A stretch of 28,626 bases of DNA, taken from a virus. Under the pieces are notes generated by a model, which saw only the letters and a list, made by a program, of their open reading frames with translations, had not been told where the DNA came from and made no database searches. The stretch spans positions 1 to 28,626 of the IMG/VR virus record IMGVR_UViG_3300033145_001191; one strand, written 5' to 3'. Positions 1 to 9,354 of the stretch are shown here, piece after piece. The stretch's first letter is position 1, and each line of letters starts with the position of its first letter. A program made the position numbers and the translations under genes.

Positions 1-1466
1 TCTGCATAATATCCCAAGTGAGTAGCATCTACATAAAAACCATCACCAGAAGGTGAAGCAATAAAATCAATTTTACCATTTTCATCTACAACAACACTAT
101 TTAAAGCAGCACTAGCATTAGCCTGTGCATCTACAATATCATCATGAGTACTTCCACTAGTAATAATCATCTTTCCGGTTAAATAAACATTATCTGAATA
201 TAACCCATATCCAGGATCGGCCGGAATATCACCTTGTTCTGCTATGCCCTCTAAATTACCTATACGTACTTTAATATCATCAAAAGATGTAGTAAAAGAA
301 TCTACTCCATCATAAATATCCATATAAGGGTTATCATCATCATTAGCATCTAATAATAAGGAACCTTGTCTTTGATCATTAGTAGTATTACCAAACCGTA
401 TAAATGTTTGTCCAGTTAAATCATCTGTTGGTTCTACTAGAATTAAAGTTATATCTGGATTTCCTACATAAACTTTATAGTAATCATCTAATACAGTTAT
501 AGATTTAACAATATATTCAAATCTAGTTACATTAGGTGTTTTAAATTTCTGTGCTACAATTAAATCATTAGCCATAAAAGAAGCACCTTCTTTACCGGTA
601 TTAAAATAATATTGTTTTTTATAAGCGGTAATACCTGAATCAGTAGAACCACCATAAGCTGCCTTTAAATTAAGATGTGTATTATCAGTAATTGTATCTA
701 TAATAAATCTTAATGTACTTATTTTAATTTCATCCCCTACTGCTAGTTCACTACTAAAAAGTGTACTTGTACCAACTACTGCTACACTTAAGTTTGTTAC
801 AGCAACAGTACCCGTCAAGGTTGTAGATACTTCGTGTAATCCTGTAGTAATAGAATCATCCTCACTCTCATAAGTTTCATTTACATCAGTTACCCACAAA
901 ACTCCATTTACAGCCCTATATTTATTAACAACAAGTTCAAAGATATCCATTCTACCACGAACTTTCAAATTATCTAATTCAAGAAAATATTTACCACCAT
1001 CTTCCCATAATGAATATCCTGCTCCTAAGAATCCTGCAGAAAAGAATGAATCATCTTTAATTCCTGCATCCGCCCTTATAGCATCAATAAATCTAGAATT
1101 ACCATTTACATCTAATAAATAATTAGGAGTAGCATCATTAATTCCTACTTTACCATCACTATAATAAATATCAGAACCAGTTTTAGTCCAATAACTACCA
1201 GCTCCTGATCCTAAATTATCATCAACATATTTTTTTGTTGCGGGTTCATAATCACCATCTGGTACAAATACATCTGTATTAACTTTAGCTAAATATCGTG
1301 CATCACCTCTAGTTGTATTAAAATACTGCAAATGATCATCTGCATCTAATGAACCTAAATCATTATGATTAAGAAATGACCAATCGGCGATAGAGGCAAT
1401 TAATGTTTCTAAACTATCTACATCTAAAGATATAGGATCTGAGCCGAATTCAATACTACTACTCAT
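1..1466 (-). CDS. Tail fibre or tail-tip protein, C-terminus beyond window
   Basis: An open frame starts with ATG at 1466 and has no stop down to base 1, giving about 488 visible residues (MSSSIEFGSDPISLDV...). It has features of phage fibre stalks: an early HLQYFNTTRGDARYL segment, an ATKKYVDDNLG segment and a GKVGINDATPNYLLDVNG collar-type motif that resembles GDIGINRTDPSYKLDVNG in the 1200-residue fibre gene two places upstream. It is rich in Asp, Thr, Gly and Ser and has no predicted membrane segment. It follows the BACON protein by about 40 bases and is probably in the same transcript. The start is preceded by TAAAAAAT, the usual leader here. The likely role is a distal tail appendage for host attachment. 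The fold and function of the rest are unknown because the C-terminus is missing. Confidence 0.75.
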   Translation of the reverse strand, partial: MSSSIEFGSDPISLDVDSLETLIASIADWSFLNHNDLGSLDADDHLQYFNTTRGDARYLAKVNTDVFVPDGDYEPATKKYVDDNLGSGAGSYWTKTGSDIYYSDGKVGINDATPNYLLDVNGNSRFIDAIRADAGIKDDSFFSAGFLGAGYSLWEDGGKYFLELDNLKVRGRMDIFELVVNKYRAVNGVLWVTDVNETYESEDDSITTGLHEVSTTLTGTVAVTNLSVAVVGTSTLFSSELAVGDEIKISTLRFIIDTITDNTHLNLKAAYGGSTDSGITAYKKQYYFNTGKEGASFMANDLIVAQKFKTPNVTRFEYIVKSITVLDDYYKVYVGNPDITLILVEPTDDLTGQTFIRFGNTTNDQRQGSLLLDANDDDNPYMDIYDGVDSFTTSFDDIKVRIGNLEGIAEQGDIPADPGYGLYSDNVYLTGKMIITSGSTHDDIVDAQANASAALNSVVVDENGKIDFIASPSGDGFYVDATHLGYYA

Positions 1467-1504
1467 ATTTTTTAATTTTAAATTATTAAACTTCAATTAA
1501 ATTT

Positions 1505-2866
1505 CTACGTTGGATCTTGCCATACATCAACTATATAATTATTAGCATCACTTGTAATTGTAACCTGTCCATGTCTTATTCCTCCAGTATTATTTGCATC
1601 AGTATTAATTCTAAAATAACCATTTCCAGTACCCGACATTCCACCAGTATAAGTTAACCAAGAACTTCCTAATGTTATAGCAGCATGCCAATCATTAGTT
1701 GAATTAGTACTAACAGCAACTGATTGTGTATCTCCAGCTGGGTTTGGATACCATGGATTTGGAGCTGCAGTTAATCTAATACCATCTTGTTCTACAGTTA
1801 ATATTTTATCATCACTTGTACTACTAAAAGTAACAGTTCCATCACGAGGGGCTCCTGCATTTGTAGATACATTAATCTGAACTATTCTTGTTCCATCATC
1901 AGATGTAGGAGCTGTTACTGTTAACCATGTATCACCTGTACTTACAGTTGCACTCCAATTATTTCCTTCACTAGCAACTAAATGAAGATATAAATTATCT
2001 GCAGGTTCATCAGGTTCCCATAAAGTAGATGATATCTCTAACATATGTACTCCATCATATTGTAACCTTAATTGAGGTTTCCATATATAATCCCCTGTTT
2101 CTATACCATCTTTCCACAAAGTTACAGAATTACTAGCTGTAGGTACAATATTTACATAATCTAAATAGTTTTTAAGTTGAACTTTTAAAACAGTTCCTAT
2201 AGCAGCATTTAATTTATATAATTCAGTACTATCTTTAGGCATTATACCTAAAACTTCCGAAGAATCTCCTTGAGAATAAACACCTAAATACTTAGTCATA
2301 AATTCATTAAAAGAAGAAGAAAAGTCCTCAGTAATCAAAGGAGATCCATGATCTGAAATACCTGCACCTATTCTATAGGTATTTTGTTTAGTCACAATTC
2401 TAAATACCATATTAGCTGAAATCATAGTTTGAGTAACTAATGTAGTATCAAAACTTAAATATGACCTAGTTATATTCATTCTATAATCACCACCCCCTGC
2501 ATCCAATTTCTCACCAGATATCCTATAAGAAGTCAATACAACTTCAGCTCCATAAAACGCATCTCTTAATGCCTCCCAAGCATCTTTATCGGTACCTGTA
2601 ATATCATTCCATCTATAAATCCGTCCTGTTTCAGCACCTATATAAGGTTCTAAATATATCCATCTCAAACCTGAATACCCATAATTCCTAAAGTTGCTTA
2701 ATCTATCAAATCCAGTACCTGTTCCTACATATCCATTACCACCATAAGCAGGATCAAATTCTTCATTTATAGCATCATCAAAACATCCTTGAAGAGATTC
2801 TAAACTAGGAGTTATTTCATTAACTACATCAGAAAGTTTAAAATTTGTTGTGTCTGGTACTGACAT
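1505..2866 (-). CDS. Virion or tail protein with two C-terminal BACON-like domains
   Basis: This is a 453-residue protein. Residues 1-280 form a domain I do not recognise, rich in aromatic residues and Gly (YLEPYIGAETGRIYRWND near 71-88). Residues about 285-362 and 366-451 are two tandem Ig-like repeats with the BACON signature: an aromatic-rich strand (NNWSATVS; NDWHAAITL), then TWLTV or SWLTY, an R-x-G-x-V-T-(F/I) strand (RDGTVTF; RHGQVTI) and a final V-x-Q (TVEQDG; DVWQDP). BACON domains are known from Bacteroidetes carbohydrate-active proteins and from crAssphage, where binding to mucin or glycans has been proposed. The gene sits one base after the 1200-residue fibre gene, between two fibre genes, so a tail-located receptor or glycan contact is the natural inference. 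There is no signal peptide. The domain call is strong; the ligand is unknown. Confidence 0.8.
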   Translation of the reverse strand: MSVPDTTNFKLSDVVNEITPSLESLQGCFDDAINEEFDPAYGGNGYVGTGTGFDRLSNFRNYGYSGLRWIYLEPYIGAETGRIYRWNDITGTDKDAWEALRDAFYGAEVVLTSYRISGEKLDAGGGDYRMNITRSYLSFDTTLVTQTMISANMVFRIVTKQNTYRIGAGISDHGSPLITEDFSSSFNEFMTKYLGVYSQGDSSEVLGIMPKDSTELYKLNAAIGTVLKVQLKNYLDYVNIVPTASNSVTLWKDGIETGDYIWKPQLRLQYDGVHMLEISSTLWEPDEPADNLYLHLVASEGNNWSATVSTGDTWLTVTAPTSDDGTRIVQINVSTNAGAPRDGTVTFSSTSDDKILTVEQDGIRLTAAPNPWYPNPAGDTQSVAVSTNSTNDWHAAITLGSSWLTYTGGMSGTGNGYFRINTDANNTGGIRHGQVTITSDANNYIVDVWQDPT

Positions 2867-2867
2867 A

Positions 2868-5800
2868 TTATGCTCCTTCTAATTGTTTAATTCGTTTCTC
2901 TAATCGTATTATCTTATCATTCAAAACATGAATAGCTGCATTATTAATTGCAGTAATTGTACTATATCCTACTCCCTTGTATTCTCCCCCTTGACTTACC
3001 ATTTCAGGTCTTATTTTTTCCATGTCCTGAGCAATAAATCCTACGTGATCAAATTCGTCTCTATCATCTTTCCAGTTAAAATGTACAGGACGTAATGATA
3101 AAGCAATATTTAAACCATCTCTTATGGTAACTATATTCTTTTTTAATCTACTATCAGAAGATAATACAAAATCACTTGCAGTTACATCATTTACAAACCG
3201 TCCTGTTCCGTTTACGTCTAATTTATATGAAGGGTCTGTTCGGTTTATGCCAATGTCGCCATTATCGTATATTACTAACCTATCCTTAGATTGAGCAACA
3301 TCTGTAATGTAAAATCTATTAGTTACCCCAGCAATTCCAAGTCTATATTTTCCACTTAGAGCCCCCGTTCTTTCTATATAAAATTGGTTAACCGTAGAAT
3401 CTGAAATATGCAATTTCGCCCCAGGACTCGTTGTTCCTATTCCTACTCTCCCACCAACTGGTTGTAATAATAAATTATAAGCTGTGGCGGTACTATCCCC
3501 CCTCATCTGCTGAATCCAACCATTACCGTTTGCATTAACAATTCCCGAATACATTCCCCATGTCCCATTATCAGATAACAGAGTATGTCCTCCGTGAGTT
3601 CCTAAAGTTGGTATAACTCCCCCTGATTTCAATACTTCAAAATTAACTTGAGGACTCGTTGTTCCTATTCCTACATTTCCATTACCTAAAATTGTCATCG
3701 CATCGGTTAGTGTATGACTATCAGCACCAGCATTAACTGCAAATTTCAATATTCCCTTATACCCAGAAGAACCATCTGAATATATACCAGCCCGACTAAA
3801 GTTATTATTATATTGAAATTTTATGCCATCCTCAGAGACACCAGCACCATCTGCTTTACCTGATAATATACTCAAACGAGAGGCTGGATTATTTGTTCCA
3901 ATGCCTACATTTCCTGTACTTGATATTCTAACTCTTTCACTCACTGATGTTCCATTATGAGTTGAAAGAGCAAGATAAGAAGGAGTAGCAGCACCTTCAC
4001 GAGCAGCTGCAATACGAGCTCCAAGAGCAGCCTCTGCAGCAATAGGTAAATTAAATACTATCGCCCCTCCTCTATCAGTCCCAGCATTGCCACTGTCTTC
4101 AAGTGCAAGAATATCAAGAATTGTATCATTATCAGGAACCGTAACAGTCAACTTTTTTCCAGGACTCGTTGTTCCTATTCCTACCCTATGAGTTGAATGA
4201 TTAACAACTAATGTATTGCTATCAAAATTATATGTTCCCGAAGCTGTATCACCATCATTCTTTAAATAATCATCAGCAGTAGCAACAGCACTAACAGCTT
4301 CAGCATCCGCATATCTTGCATGTAATGCAGTTTTTTGTGCTTGTGTAATATGTTCATAACTATCCCCATCATTCAATCCACTTAAAGAATTATGTGCGAA
4401 ATCTGATGCTACTTGGTCATCACTACCACTTGCGTGAAGTCTCGAATCATTACCTACACAAACTTCTGTACTACCTGTACCAAAATTCTTATTGAATGCG
4501 GTATTTTTACTGAATGCCTGTTCAGCTCCTACATCTCCATAACTTAACCCATGAGCAACAAATCCAAAAGTAGTTGCTGATAATGCTTTTAAAAAATGAC
4601 CAGTAGTTAACCCAGAAACTGTATGACTTGCACTTACTAAACCATGGGCAGTAGGGGTACGAGCATCCGAAAGTCTTGCATCATTTCCAACACAAGCGGT
4701 AGAAGCAGTAGAACCATATACTATATTATTCCCATGAATATTTATAGCCCCCTGATCAGCCTCCCATTTATATAAAGTAACATCAGATAAAGCTGTATTT
4801 AAATTAGCTAATGTATCACTTATTCCATAACCTGCAAAAGTAGTTGGTTTACTTGTAAGAGATGCAAAAGTATGAGTATGTCCACTTACTGCAAAATATG
4901 CAGTATCATGACTATCTAATGTATCTGCATCAACATTTAAAGCATCAATAAATGTTTTATCTACTCCTGTAGCCCAATTCCCCCATCCATAAGCTGTATT
5001 CCAATGTCCTGAATTATTTGTAATTGGTGTACCCCATGCTGAACCTGTAGATAATGCTATTCCTGCTCCAGGCCATTCCATTTCATTATGACCAAGATCA
5101 TCGTTAAAATTACTAAGATTATATCCGGAAGGATCTACAAACTCTAAAGCATCGGGTGTAGAATCTACCATTACCATAAATCCTCCTGAACCTGTATAAT
5201 TTGCAGGTGTATCAGTATGTTCAATAAATGTATCTATTGCTACAATAGCATCATATACAGCTCCTGAAGTAGGTAAATGAGTATTGTCATCAGTAAGAGT
5301 AGTTTCTATAGTATCTACAGTTGCACCTGTAAGTAATTTAATCCCACCTGAAACAGTTAAATCTGTTTCATCAAAAACCAAACCTGAAGAATAATCAAAA
5401 TCATCATTTATAGAATTCATATAGGGTATTTGACCCTCTGTACCAAATGAAACTGTTTCAACCGCTACATAATTAGAAAGTACAGCCATGTTAGTTTTAT
5501 ATAAAACACCATCACTGTTAATTATAAATTCATCTGTATCTACAAGACTAGTTGGTAAATTAGATTGACTAGAGATTGCAGAAACAGTTAAAATAGTAGC
5601 ACCATCTCCTATTGAGGTTACTTGACCGGTATGATTAGGATGTGTATAAAGAGTAGCATTATTTTCAACCCAATCTTGTGTAGCAACAGTTTCACCAAAC
5701 CATTCAAAATTATCTTTGTCTATATAAAGTATTTCTCCTGCATAATCACCACTTGTAGTAGTATCATAAGTAATTAATAATGCACCATCTGTTGGAGGAG

Positions 5801-6470
5801 AGTTATCATATAAATTTATAATCCTTGAATCATTTGGAGTATGTCCAGCTAAACTGTTTATAGAATAATCTTCTGTAAACTCCAGTCCCTCCCCTAAAGT
5901 TAATGTACCACCGGCGATAAGTAAATAATCATTTAAATCAGAAATTTGACTTTCAGTTATAACAATACCAGTTGATTTATCCCAAGCTAAAAATACAGGA
6001 TCTGTTTCAACTAAAAGATAACTTTGTAAATCACTAATTTGACTCTCGGTTATAATAATACCGGCACTTTTATCCCAATCAGAAAAAGCGGTCCATGGTG
6101 TAGTACCATCATCTAGCTTAGCAGCTCTTAAATTATCTACTTCACCTTGTATAAAATCATCTGCAGGAATTACTTCAGAATAAGCAATGTCTGTATTAGG
6201 AACATTACTTAATCCAATGTCAGCTTTGGTTAAAGAAATGGAATGAGTATGACTTGTTGCAGTAATAGCATTAGTGGAATCACCATCTAAACTATTAGGT
6301 GTACCTAATATTATAGAACCAGCATCAGTAATTGTAGTAAAGTCCATACCATCACCTGCTACTACAGAAGTTACTGTACCTTCAGTACCACCACCTTCAT
6401 CAGTAGTAGTATACTTTTCTAAAACTTTTAGAACCCAATTCCGCATTTGTTGCGGCTCAACATAAGCCAT
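2868..6470 (-). CDS. Tail fibre with C-terminal intramolecular chaperone (Peptidase S74)
   Basis: This 1200-residue protein is the longest in the window. The N-terminal half carries repeated stalk segments (ITESQISDLQSYLL and ITESQISDLNDYLL). From about residue 750 there are five collar-type motifs of the form VGIGTTSPG...L, the last being DIGINRTDP. Residues about 1104-1200 form an intramolecular chaperone domain of the endosialidase type: SDSRLKKNI with the expected catalytic Ser, then HVGFIAQDMEKI and a C-terminal helix ending KRIKQLEGA. In this family the chaperone trimerises the fibre and then cuts itself off just before the Ser of the SDSRLK motif. The mature fibre would therefore end near residue 1106. 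It lies between an 81-residue helical protein and the BACON protein. The likely role is a receptor-binding side or tail fibre. The S74 call is firm; the receptor is unknown. Confidence 0.9.
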   Translation of the reverse strand: MAYVEPQQMRNWVLKVLEKYTTTDEGGGTEGTVTSVVAGDGMDFTTITDAGSIILGTPNSLDGDSTNAITATSHTHSISLTKADIGLSNVPNTDIAYSEVIPADDFIQGEVDNLRAAKLDDGTTPWTAFSDWDKSAGIIITESQISDLQSYLLVETDPVFLAWDKSTGIVITESQISDLNDYLLIAGGTLTLGEGLEFTEDYSINSLAGHTPNDSRIINLYDNSPPTDGALLITYDTTTSGDYAGEILYIDKDNFEWFGETVATQDWVENNATLYTHPNHTGQVTSIGDGATILTVSAISSQSNLPTSLVDTDEFIINSDGVLYKTNMAVLSNYVAVETVSFGTEGQIPYMNSINDDFDYSSGLVFDETDLTVSGGIKLLTGATVDTIETTLTDDNTHLPTSGAVYDAIVAIDTFIEHTDTPANYTGSGGFMVMVDSTPDALEFVDPSGYNLSNFNDDLGHNEMEWPGAGIALSTGSAWGTPITNNSGHWNTAYGWGNWATGVDKTFIDALNVDADTLDSHDTAYFAVSGHTHTFASLTSKPTTFAGYGISDTLANLNTALSDVTLYKWEADQGAINIHGNNIVYGSTASTACVGNDARLSDARTPTAHGLVSASHTVSGLTTGHFLKALSATTFGFVAHGLSYGDVGAEQAFSKNTAFNKNFGTGSTEVCVGNDSRLHASGSDDQVASDFAHNSLSGLNDGDSYEHITQAQKTALHARYADAEAVSAVATADDYLKNDGDTASGTYNFDSNTLVVNHSTHRVGIGTTSPGKKLTVTVPDNDTILDILALEDSGNAGTDRGGAIVFNLPIAAEAALGARIAAAREGAATPSYLALSTHNGTSVSERVRISSTGNVGIGTNNPASRLSILSGKADGAGVSEDGIKFQYNNNFSRAGIYSDGSSGYKGILKFAVNAGADSHTLTDAMTILGNGNVGIGTTSPQVNFEVLKSGGVIPTLGTHGGHTLLSDNGTWGMYSGIVNANGNGWIQQMRGDSTATAYNLLLQPVGGRVGIGTTSPGAKLHISDSTVNQFYIERTGALSGKYRLGIAGVTNRFYITDVAQSKDRLVIYDNGDIGINRTDPSYKLDVNGTGRFVNDVTASDFVLSSDSRLKKNIVTIRDGLNIALSLRPVHFNWKDDRDEFDHVGFIAQDMEKIRPEMVSQGGEYKGVGYSTITAINNAAIHVLNDKIIRLEKRIKQLEGA
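3423..4184 (-). repeat. Three identical 24-base repeats inside the fibre gene
   Basis: The same 24 bases occur at 3423-3446, 3651-3674 and 4161-4184. On the coding strand each encodes VGIGTTSP plus flanking bases. A fourth protein-level copy (VGIGTNNP) has diverged at DNA level, so the exact identity is more than the protein motif requires. Identical short repeats in a fibre gene allow deletion or duplication of the segments between them. Confidence 0.85.
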
Positions 6471-6473
6471 GTT

Positions 6474-6719
6474 CTACCAGAATTTATTGCACTTGTCATA
6501 TATTCTATTTATTCTTTCTAATAACTCATTATAATTATCATCAGTTAAAATAGGTGCACCATAAGTTAAACTAAATATATAATTTTGTATCAAATATGAC
6601 ATATCTAATTCAATACTTACATCAATACCTAGACTTAATCGTCTACATATTCTGCTTGTAAGTTTATCGTTTGTATCTTGTGCTACTAGTTTTAAACTAG
6701 CTATTTCTGAACTTGTCAT
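6474..6719 (-). CDS. Small helical protein in tail module, unknown function
   Basis: An 81-residue protein (MTSSEIASLKLVAQDTNDK...) predicted mostly helical, with a hydrophobic middle (MSYLIQNYIFSLTYG) and a charged C-terminal helix (LLERINRIYDKCNKFW). The middle segment contains polar residues and is not a convincing membrane span. It lies 12 bases after the 195-residue gene and 3 bases before the large fibre gene, so all three are probably co-transcribed and the small protein may be a tail assembly or fibre-attachment factor. This is context only; I do not recognise the family. The start follows TAAAAAT, the common leader. Confidence 0.65.
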   Translation of the reverse strand: MTSSEIASLKLVAQDTNDKLTSRICRRLSLGIDVSIELDMSYLIQNYIFSLTYGAPILTDDNYNELLERINRIYDKCNKFW

Positions 6720-6731
6720 ATTTTTATATTA

Positions 6732-7319
6732 TTACCAACAACTACTTAAATCTCGACTATCCAAAATGTCATTTATTGTTACTAGCTTTTCCTCAAATTG
6801 TGTTTTTCTACCCATTTCTGCTGCTTCTTCTGATGAATTTAATAATGCAATTAGCATAAAATGTAATCTACTTTCCTTATAATCAATGTTATTCATATCT
6901 ATCAATAAAGGTAACATAGTACTTTTACATTTTGTATGTGCTAAAAATCCTTCATAATTAGTATCTTCATAGTCAGTAGTGTCATATGTTATCTCTAATT
7001 TAATAGTATAATAACCATCTGTATAATAAGTATCAGCTAAAGAAGGAGTGAAATCAGATGGAGCTATTTCTAAATAAGCCCCGGAACCATTACCAAATAT
7101 ATTGTCAAAAGTAGCTAACAAGCCTATTTCATCCACTCCACCACTAGTATCTACTAGTTCATAAGTATATTCAGTACTATCATATGTAATAGTTAAGTTT
7201 ACATTTGTTAATAATGAATGATCAAATGCTGTTAATGCAGTCCAATCGGATTGATCATATATTTTAAAAGTTTCTCCATCGGATTGTTCTGAAATTGCTA
7301 TGTCTAAGGAAAATGCCAT
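6732..7319 (-). CDS. Tail-module protein with beta N-half and helical C-half, unknown
   Basis: A 195-residue protein. Residues 1-125 look like beta strands with many Asp, Thr and Tyr (IAISEQSDGETFKIYDQS; VNLTITYDSTEYTYELVD; YYTIKLEITYDTTDY). Residues 130-195 look helical (ESRLHFMLIALLNSSEEAAEMG; FEEKLVTINDIL). Such a two-part build fits a structural adaptor, with a beta domain packed into the tail and a helical arm. It is preceded by an XhlA-like membrane peptide and followed by an 81-residue helical protein. It starts after TAAAAAT. No enzyme motif is visible. The function is inferred from position only. Confidence 0.65.
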   Translation of the reverse strand: MAFSLDIAISEQSDGETFKIYDQSDWTALTAFDHSLLTNVNLTITYDSTEYTYELVDTSGGVDEIGLLATFDNIFGNGSGAYLEIAPSDFTPSLADTYYTDGYYTIKLEITYDTTDYEDTNYEGFLAHTKCKSTMLPLLIDMNNIDYKESRLHFMLIALLNSSEEAAEMGRKTQFEEKLVTINDILDSRDLSSCW

Positions 7320-7336
7320 ATTTTTACTATTTTAAA

Positions 7337-7603
7337 TTATTTATTATTAAACACCAAATTAAAAAAAGCTGTTACTCCAGCGGCAAAAATTACTGCCATA
7401 GTCATAAAAATACCCTCTCTTTTCGATTGTATTTTTTTTATTTTATTAATACAATTTTTGTTTTTTTGCACCTGATTTACCAATCCTTCGGGATGATACT
7501 CATCTCCTAACAAACAAGTTTTAATTTCTGTTATATCACTATTCTGTTTTCCCTGCATTTCAATAAGACTAACCAGAAGTTCTTTTTGAGTTTTTTCAGC
7601 CAT
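7337..7603 (-). CDS. Small protein with coiled coil and C-terminal membrane anchor (XhlA-like layout)
   Basis: An 88-residue protein. Residues 1-60 are hydrophilic and probably helical (KTQKELLVSLIEMQGKQNSD, then VNQVQKNKNCINKIKKIQ). Residues about 66-84 (IFMTMAVIFAAGVTAFFNLVF) form one membrane span with a very short tail. This cytoplasmic helical region plus C-terminal span is the layout of XhlA/hemolysin-type phage lysis accessories, and also of some tail-located membrane proteins. It sits among tail genes rather than beside the holin candidate at 27608-27811. A lysis accessory, or a protein that meets the membrane during DNA entry, are both possible; the sequence does not decide. Confidence 0.6.
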   Translation of the reverse strand: MAEKTQKELLVSLIEMQGKQNSDITEIKTCLLGDEYHPEGLVNQVQKNKNCINKIKKIQSKREGIFMTMAVIFAAGVTAFFNLVFNNK

Positions 7604-7623
7604 TATGCTTGTTTATTAAATTG

Positions 7624-8850
7624 TTATATATTTTGTATTTCTAACCAAATTGTAGCATTATCCACTCCCGTACTTTCACTTTTAGTTTCGGCTGTTATTT
7701 GTGTTCCTTTATTAAATATAAATTCCGTTCCTTCTGGAAAATTAAATGAATCTCTTTTAATAACATTAACATCACCTTCAACCTGAAAATCTTTAAACCA
7801 AGTAGAACCATTATCTGCACTAAGTCGTAATCTAAACTTTTCACTTGCATCAGCTTCACCAGATACTCCTATTATTCTAAAAGGTTTAATTGATGTAACT
7901 GCAGCCCTTACTTCAACAGGTGCAGCAGTCCATACATTTGCACCATCTCCTGTTGCTACCGTTACCCCTGTAAAATTATCAGGTTCAATACCAATAGGGG
8001 ATGCACCCTTTAAGTTATTCCATTCATGATCTCCTACTTCATCATCAATGTTTGTAGTATTATTATGAAATAGTATGTTATCAAAATGTTGTCCACTTCC
8101 TGCATCTAAATCAAGCCCTAATCCACTATCACCTATATCTAAATAAGAGAATGAATTCCTTTCACTATTTGCATTAACTATCTGTATTGCAGTTAAACAT
8201 TCATGAATACTATTATAATGAATATTATTATATGCCGCATTATCCAGTAATAATCCTGTCATGTGTGTAACATGCCCTTTGAACTCACAATTCTCAATTA
8301 TACCATGTTTTAAAACTGTGGTTCCATCTATATGTAACGCTGTAGCAGCACCAGTAAGACTTTCCCCAACAAATTGACAACGCCTTACTCTAAAGGCTCC
8401 TTTTGTTATAATTACACCATTTACACTAGCATCTCCAAGATTAAAATTCAAGTTGTATAATGAAACATAACCAGTAAACTTTAAAATTGAAGTTGCTGAA
8501 ATATGAGTGTTCTTTATTTTAGCCCATGTTCGATGTGTACCTTGGAGAATATAATTCCCAGTATATGTAGGATCACCAGTAGTATAAATATCATAATTAT
8601 TACTACCTGTATTTATACCTATGTTTATTAATGTACATTCATTGACATCTGTACTTGCAACATCTAATGCTCCCTGTATCGTAGTATATGCATGAATCCA
8701 CGAAGAACCATCTGAATTATCTCCATTTGGAGAAACATATAAAGTTGCAGTTGCAGCACGACCAGTTATTTCAGTACCAATAATACCAGAATTCTCTTTA
8801 TTCCAATCACCTATACCTAATTTTGAAAGATTTCTACTTACCCAACTCAT
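7624..8850 (-). CDS. Parallel beta-helix (pectate-lyase-fold) tail protein
   Basis: A 408-residue protein. Residues 1-30 are an N-terminal segment beginning MSWVSRNLSKLG that resembles the start of the 154-residue protein at 9355-9819 (MTWVSKNIVKQ). Residues 37-62 (LYVSPNGDNSDGSSWIHAYT then TIQGAL) are the classic entry of right-handed beta-helix proteins with a pectate-lyase-like fold. Short N/I/H-rich coils follow to about 280 (IIENCEFKGH; NIHYNSIHECLTAIQI; NILFHNNTTNI). Residues about 310-408 form a separate beta domain. In phages this fold is common in tailspikes that bind or cut polysaccharide. No catalytic pair can be assigned by eye. The inference is a receptor-binding or depolymerase-type tailspike held to the particle by its N-terminus. 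Confidence 0.75.
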   Translation of the reverse strand: MSWVSRNLSKLGIGDWNKENSGIIGTEITGRAATATLYVSPNGDNSDGSSWIHAYTTIQGALDVASTDVNECTLINIGINTGSNNYDIYTTGDPTYTGNYILQGTHRTWAKIKNTHISATSILKFTGYVSLYNLNFNLGDASVNGVIITKGAFRVRRCQFVGESLTGAATALHIDGTTVLKHGIIENCEFKGHVTHMTGLLLDNAAYNNIHYNSIHECLTAIQIVNANSERNSFSYLDIGDSGLGLDLDAGSGQHFDNILFHNNTTNIDDEVGDHEWNNLKGASPIGIEPDNFTGVTVATGDGANVWTAAPVEVRAAVTSIKPFRIIGVSGEADASEKFRLRLSADNGSTWFKDFQVEGDVNVIKRDSFNFPEGTEFIFNKGTQITAETKSESTGVDNATIWLEIQNI

Positions 8851-8852
8851 AA

Positions 8853-9338
8853 TTAATAATAATAGTTACTAAATATTTTTTGATTTTTAACGGCCGAACC
8901 GCCTGTAGACCCTCTACCCTTTATTGATATAACATCTCCTTCTGATAAAGTATATGTTTGTACTCCACTAGTACCATCACCAGTATATGTTACTATGCCC
9001 ATATAACCACTTCCATCTGTCTCATGTTTACCACTGTCACAATAACATCCTAAATAATCTCCAGTCTCTACAGTTAAATTTAAACTACTAAAAGACTTTT
9101 TTGTTCCGGCAACCACTTCTCCCAATGAAACCGATGATCTAGGTGTATATGCTCCTGCCCCACCTCCTCCACTAAAAATACCTATTTTCATCGTAGTAAC
9201 AGTTGTTTGTACCCAAACTTCAACATCAGTAATAGTACCATTTGCATTAGCTGGATTATCCAAACAAATTATTGTTTTATTTCCTGCTACTAATGCAGTA
9301 CCTCTATCAATTGCTTCTGGACCTACATCAATTGTCAT
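8853..9338 (-). CDS. Small beta-sandwich virion protein, unknown function
   Basis: A 161-residue protein that appears all-beta: alternating hydrophobic strands (KTIICLDNP; ITDVEVWVQTTVTTMKIGIF; GDYLGCYCDSGK), Gly-rich turns (FSGGGGAGAY) and an odd C-terminus ending NQKIFSNYYY. It lies between two genes that share an N-terminal motif, with gaps of 2 and 16 bases, in the tail and fibre transcript. The character is that of a jelly-roll decoration or tail appendage protein. No enzymatic motif is present, and I do not recognise a family. Confidence 0.65.
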   Translation of the reverse strand: MTIDVGPEAIDRGTALVAGNKTIICLDNPANANGTITDVEVWVQTTVTTMKIGIFSGGGGAGAYTPRSSVSLGEVVAGTKKSFSSLNLTVETGDYLGCYCDSGKHETDGSGYMGIVTYTGDGTSGVQTYTLSEGDVISIKGRGSTGGSAVKNQKIFSNYYY

Positions 9339-9354
9339 AACTTACTATATATAT

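Noticed and set aside
6274-6465. 63-codon plus-strand frame over the start of the fibre gene
   Set aside because: It is antisense to the fibre N-terminus, without leader or promoter.
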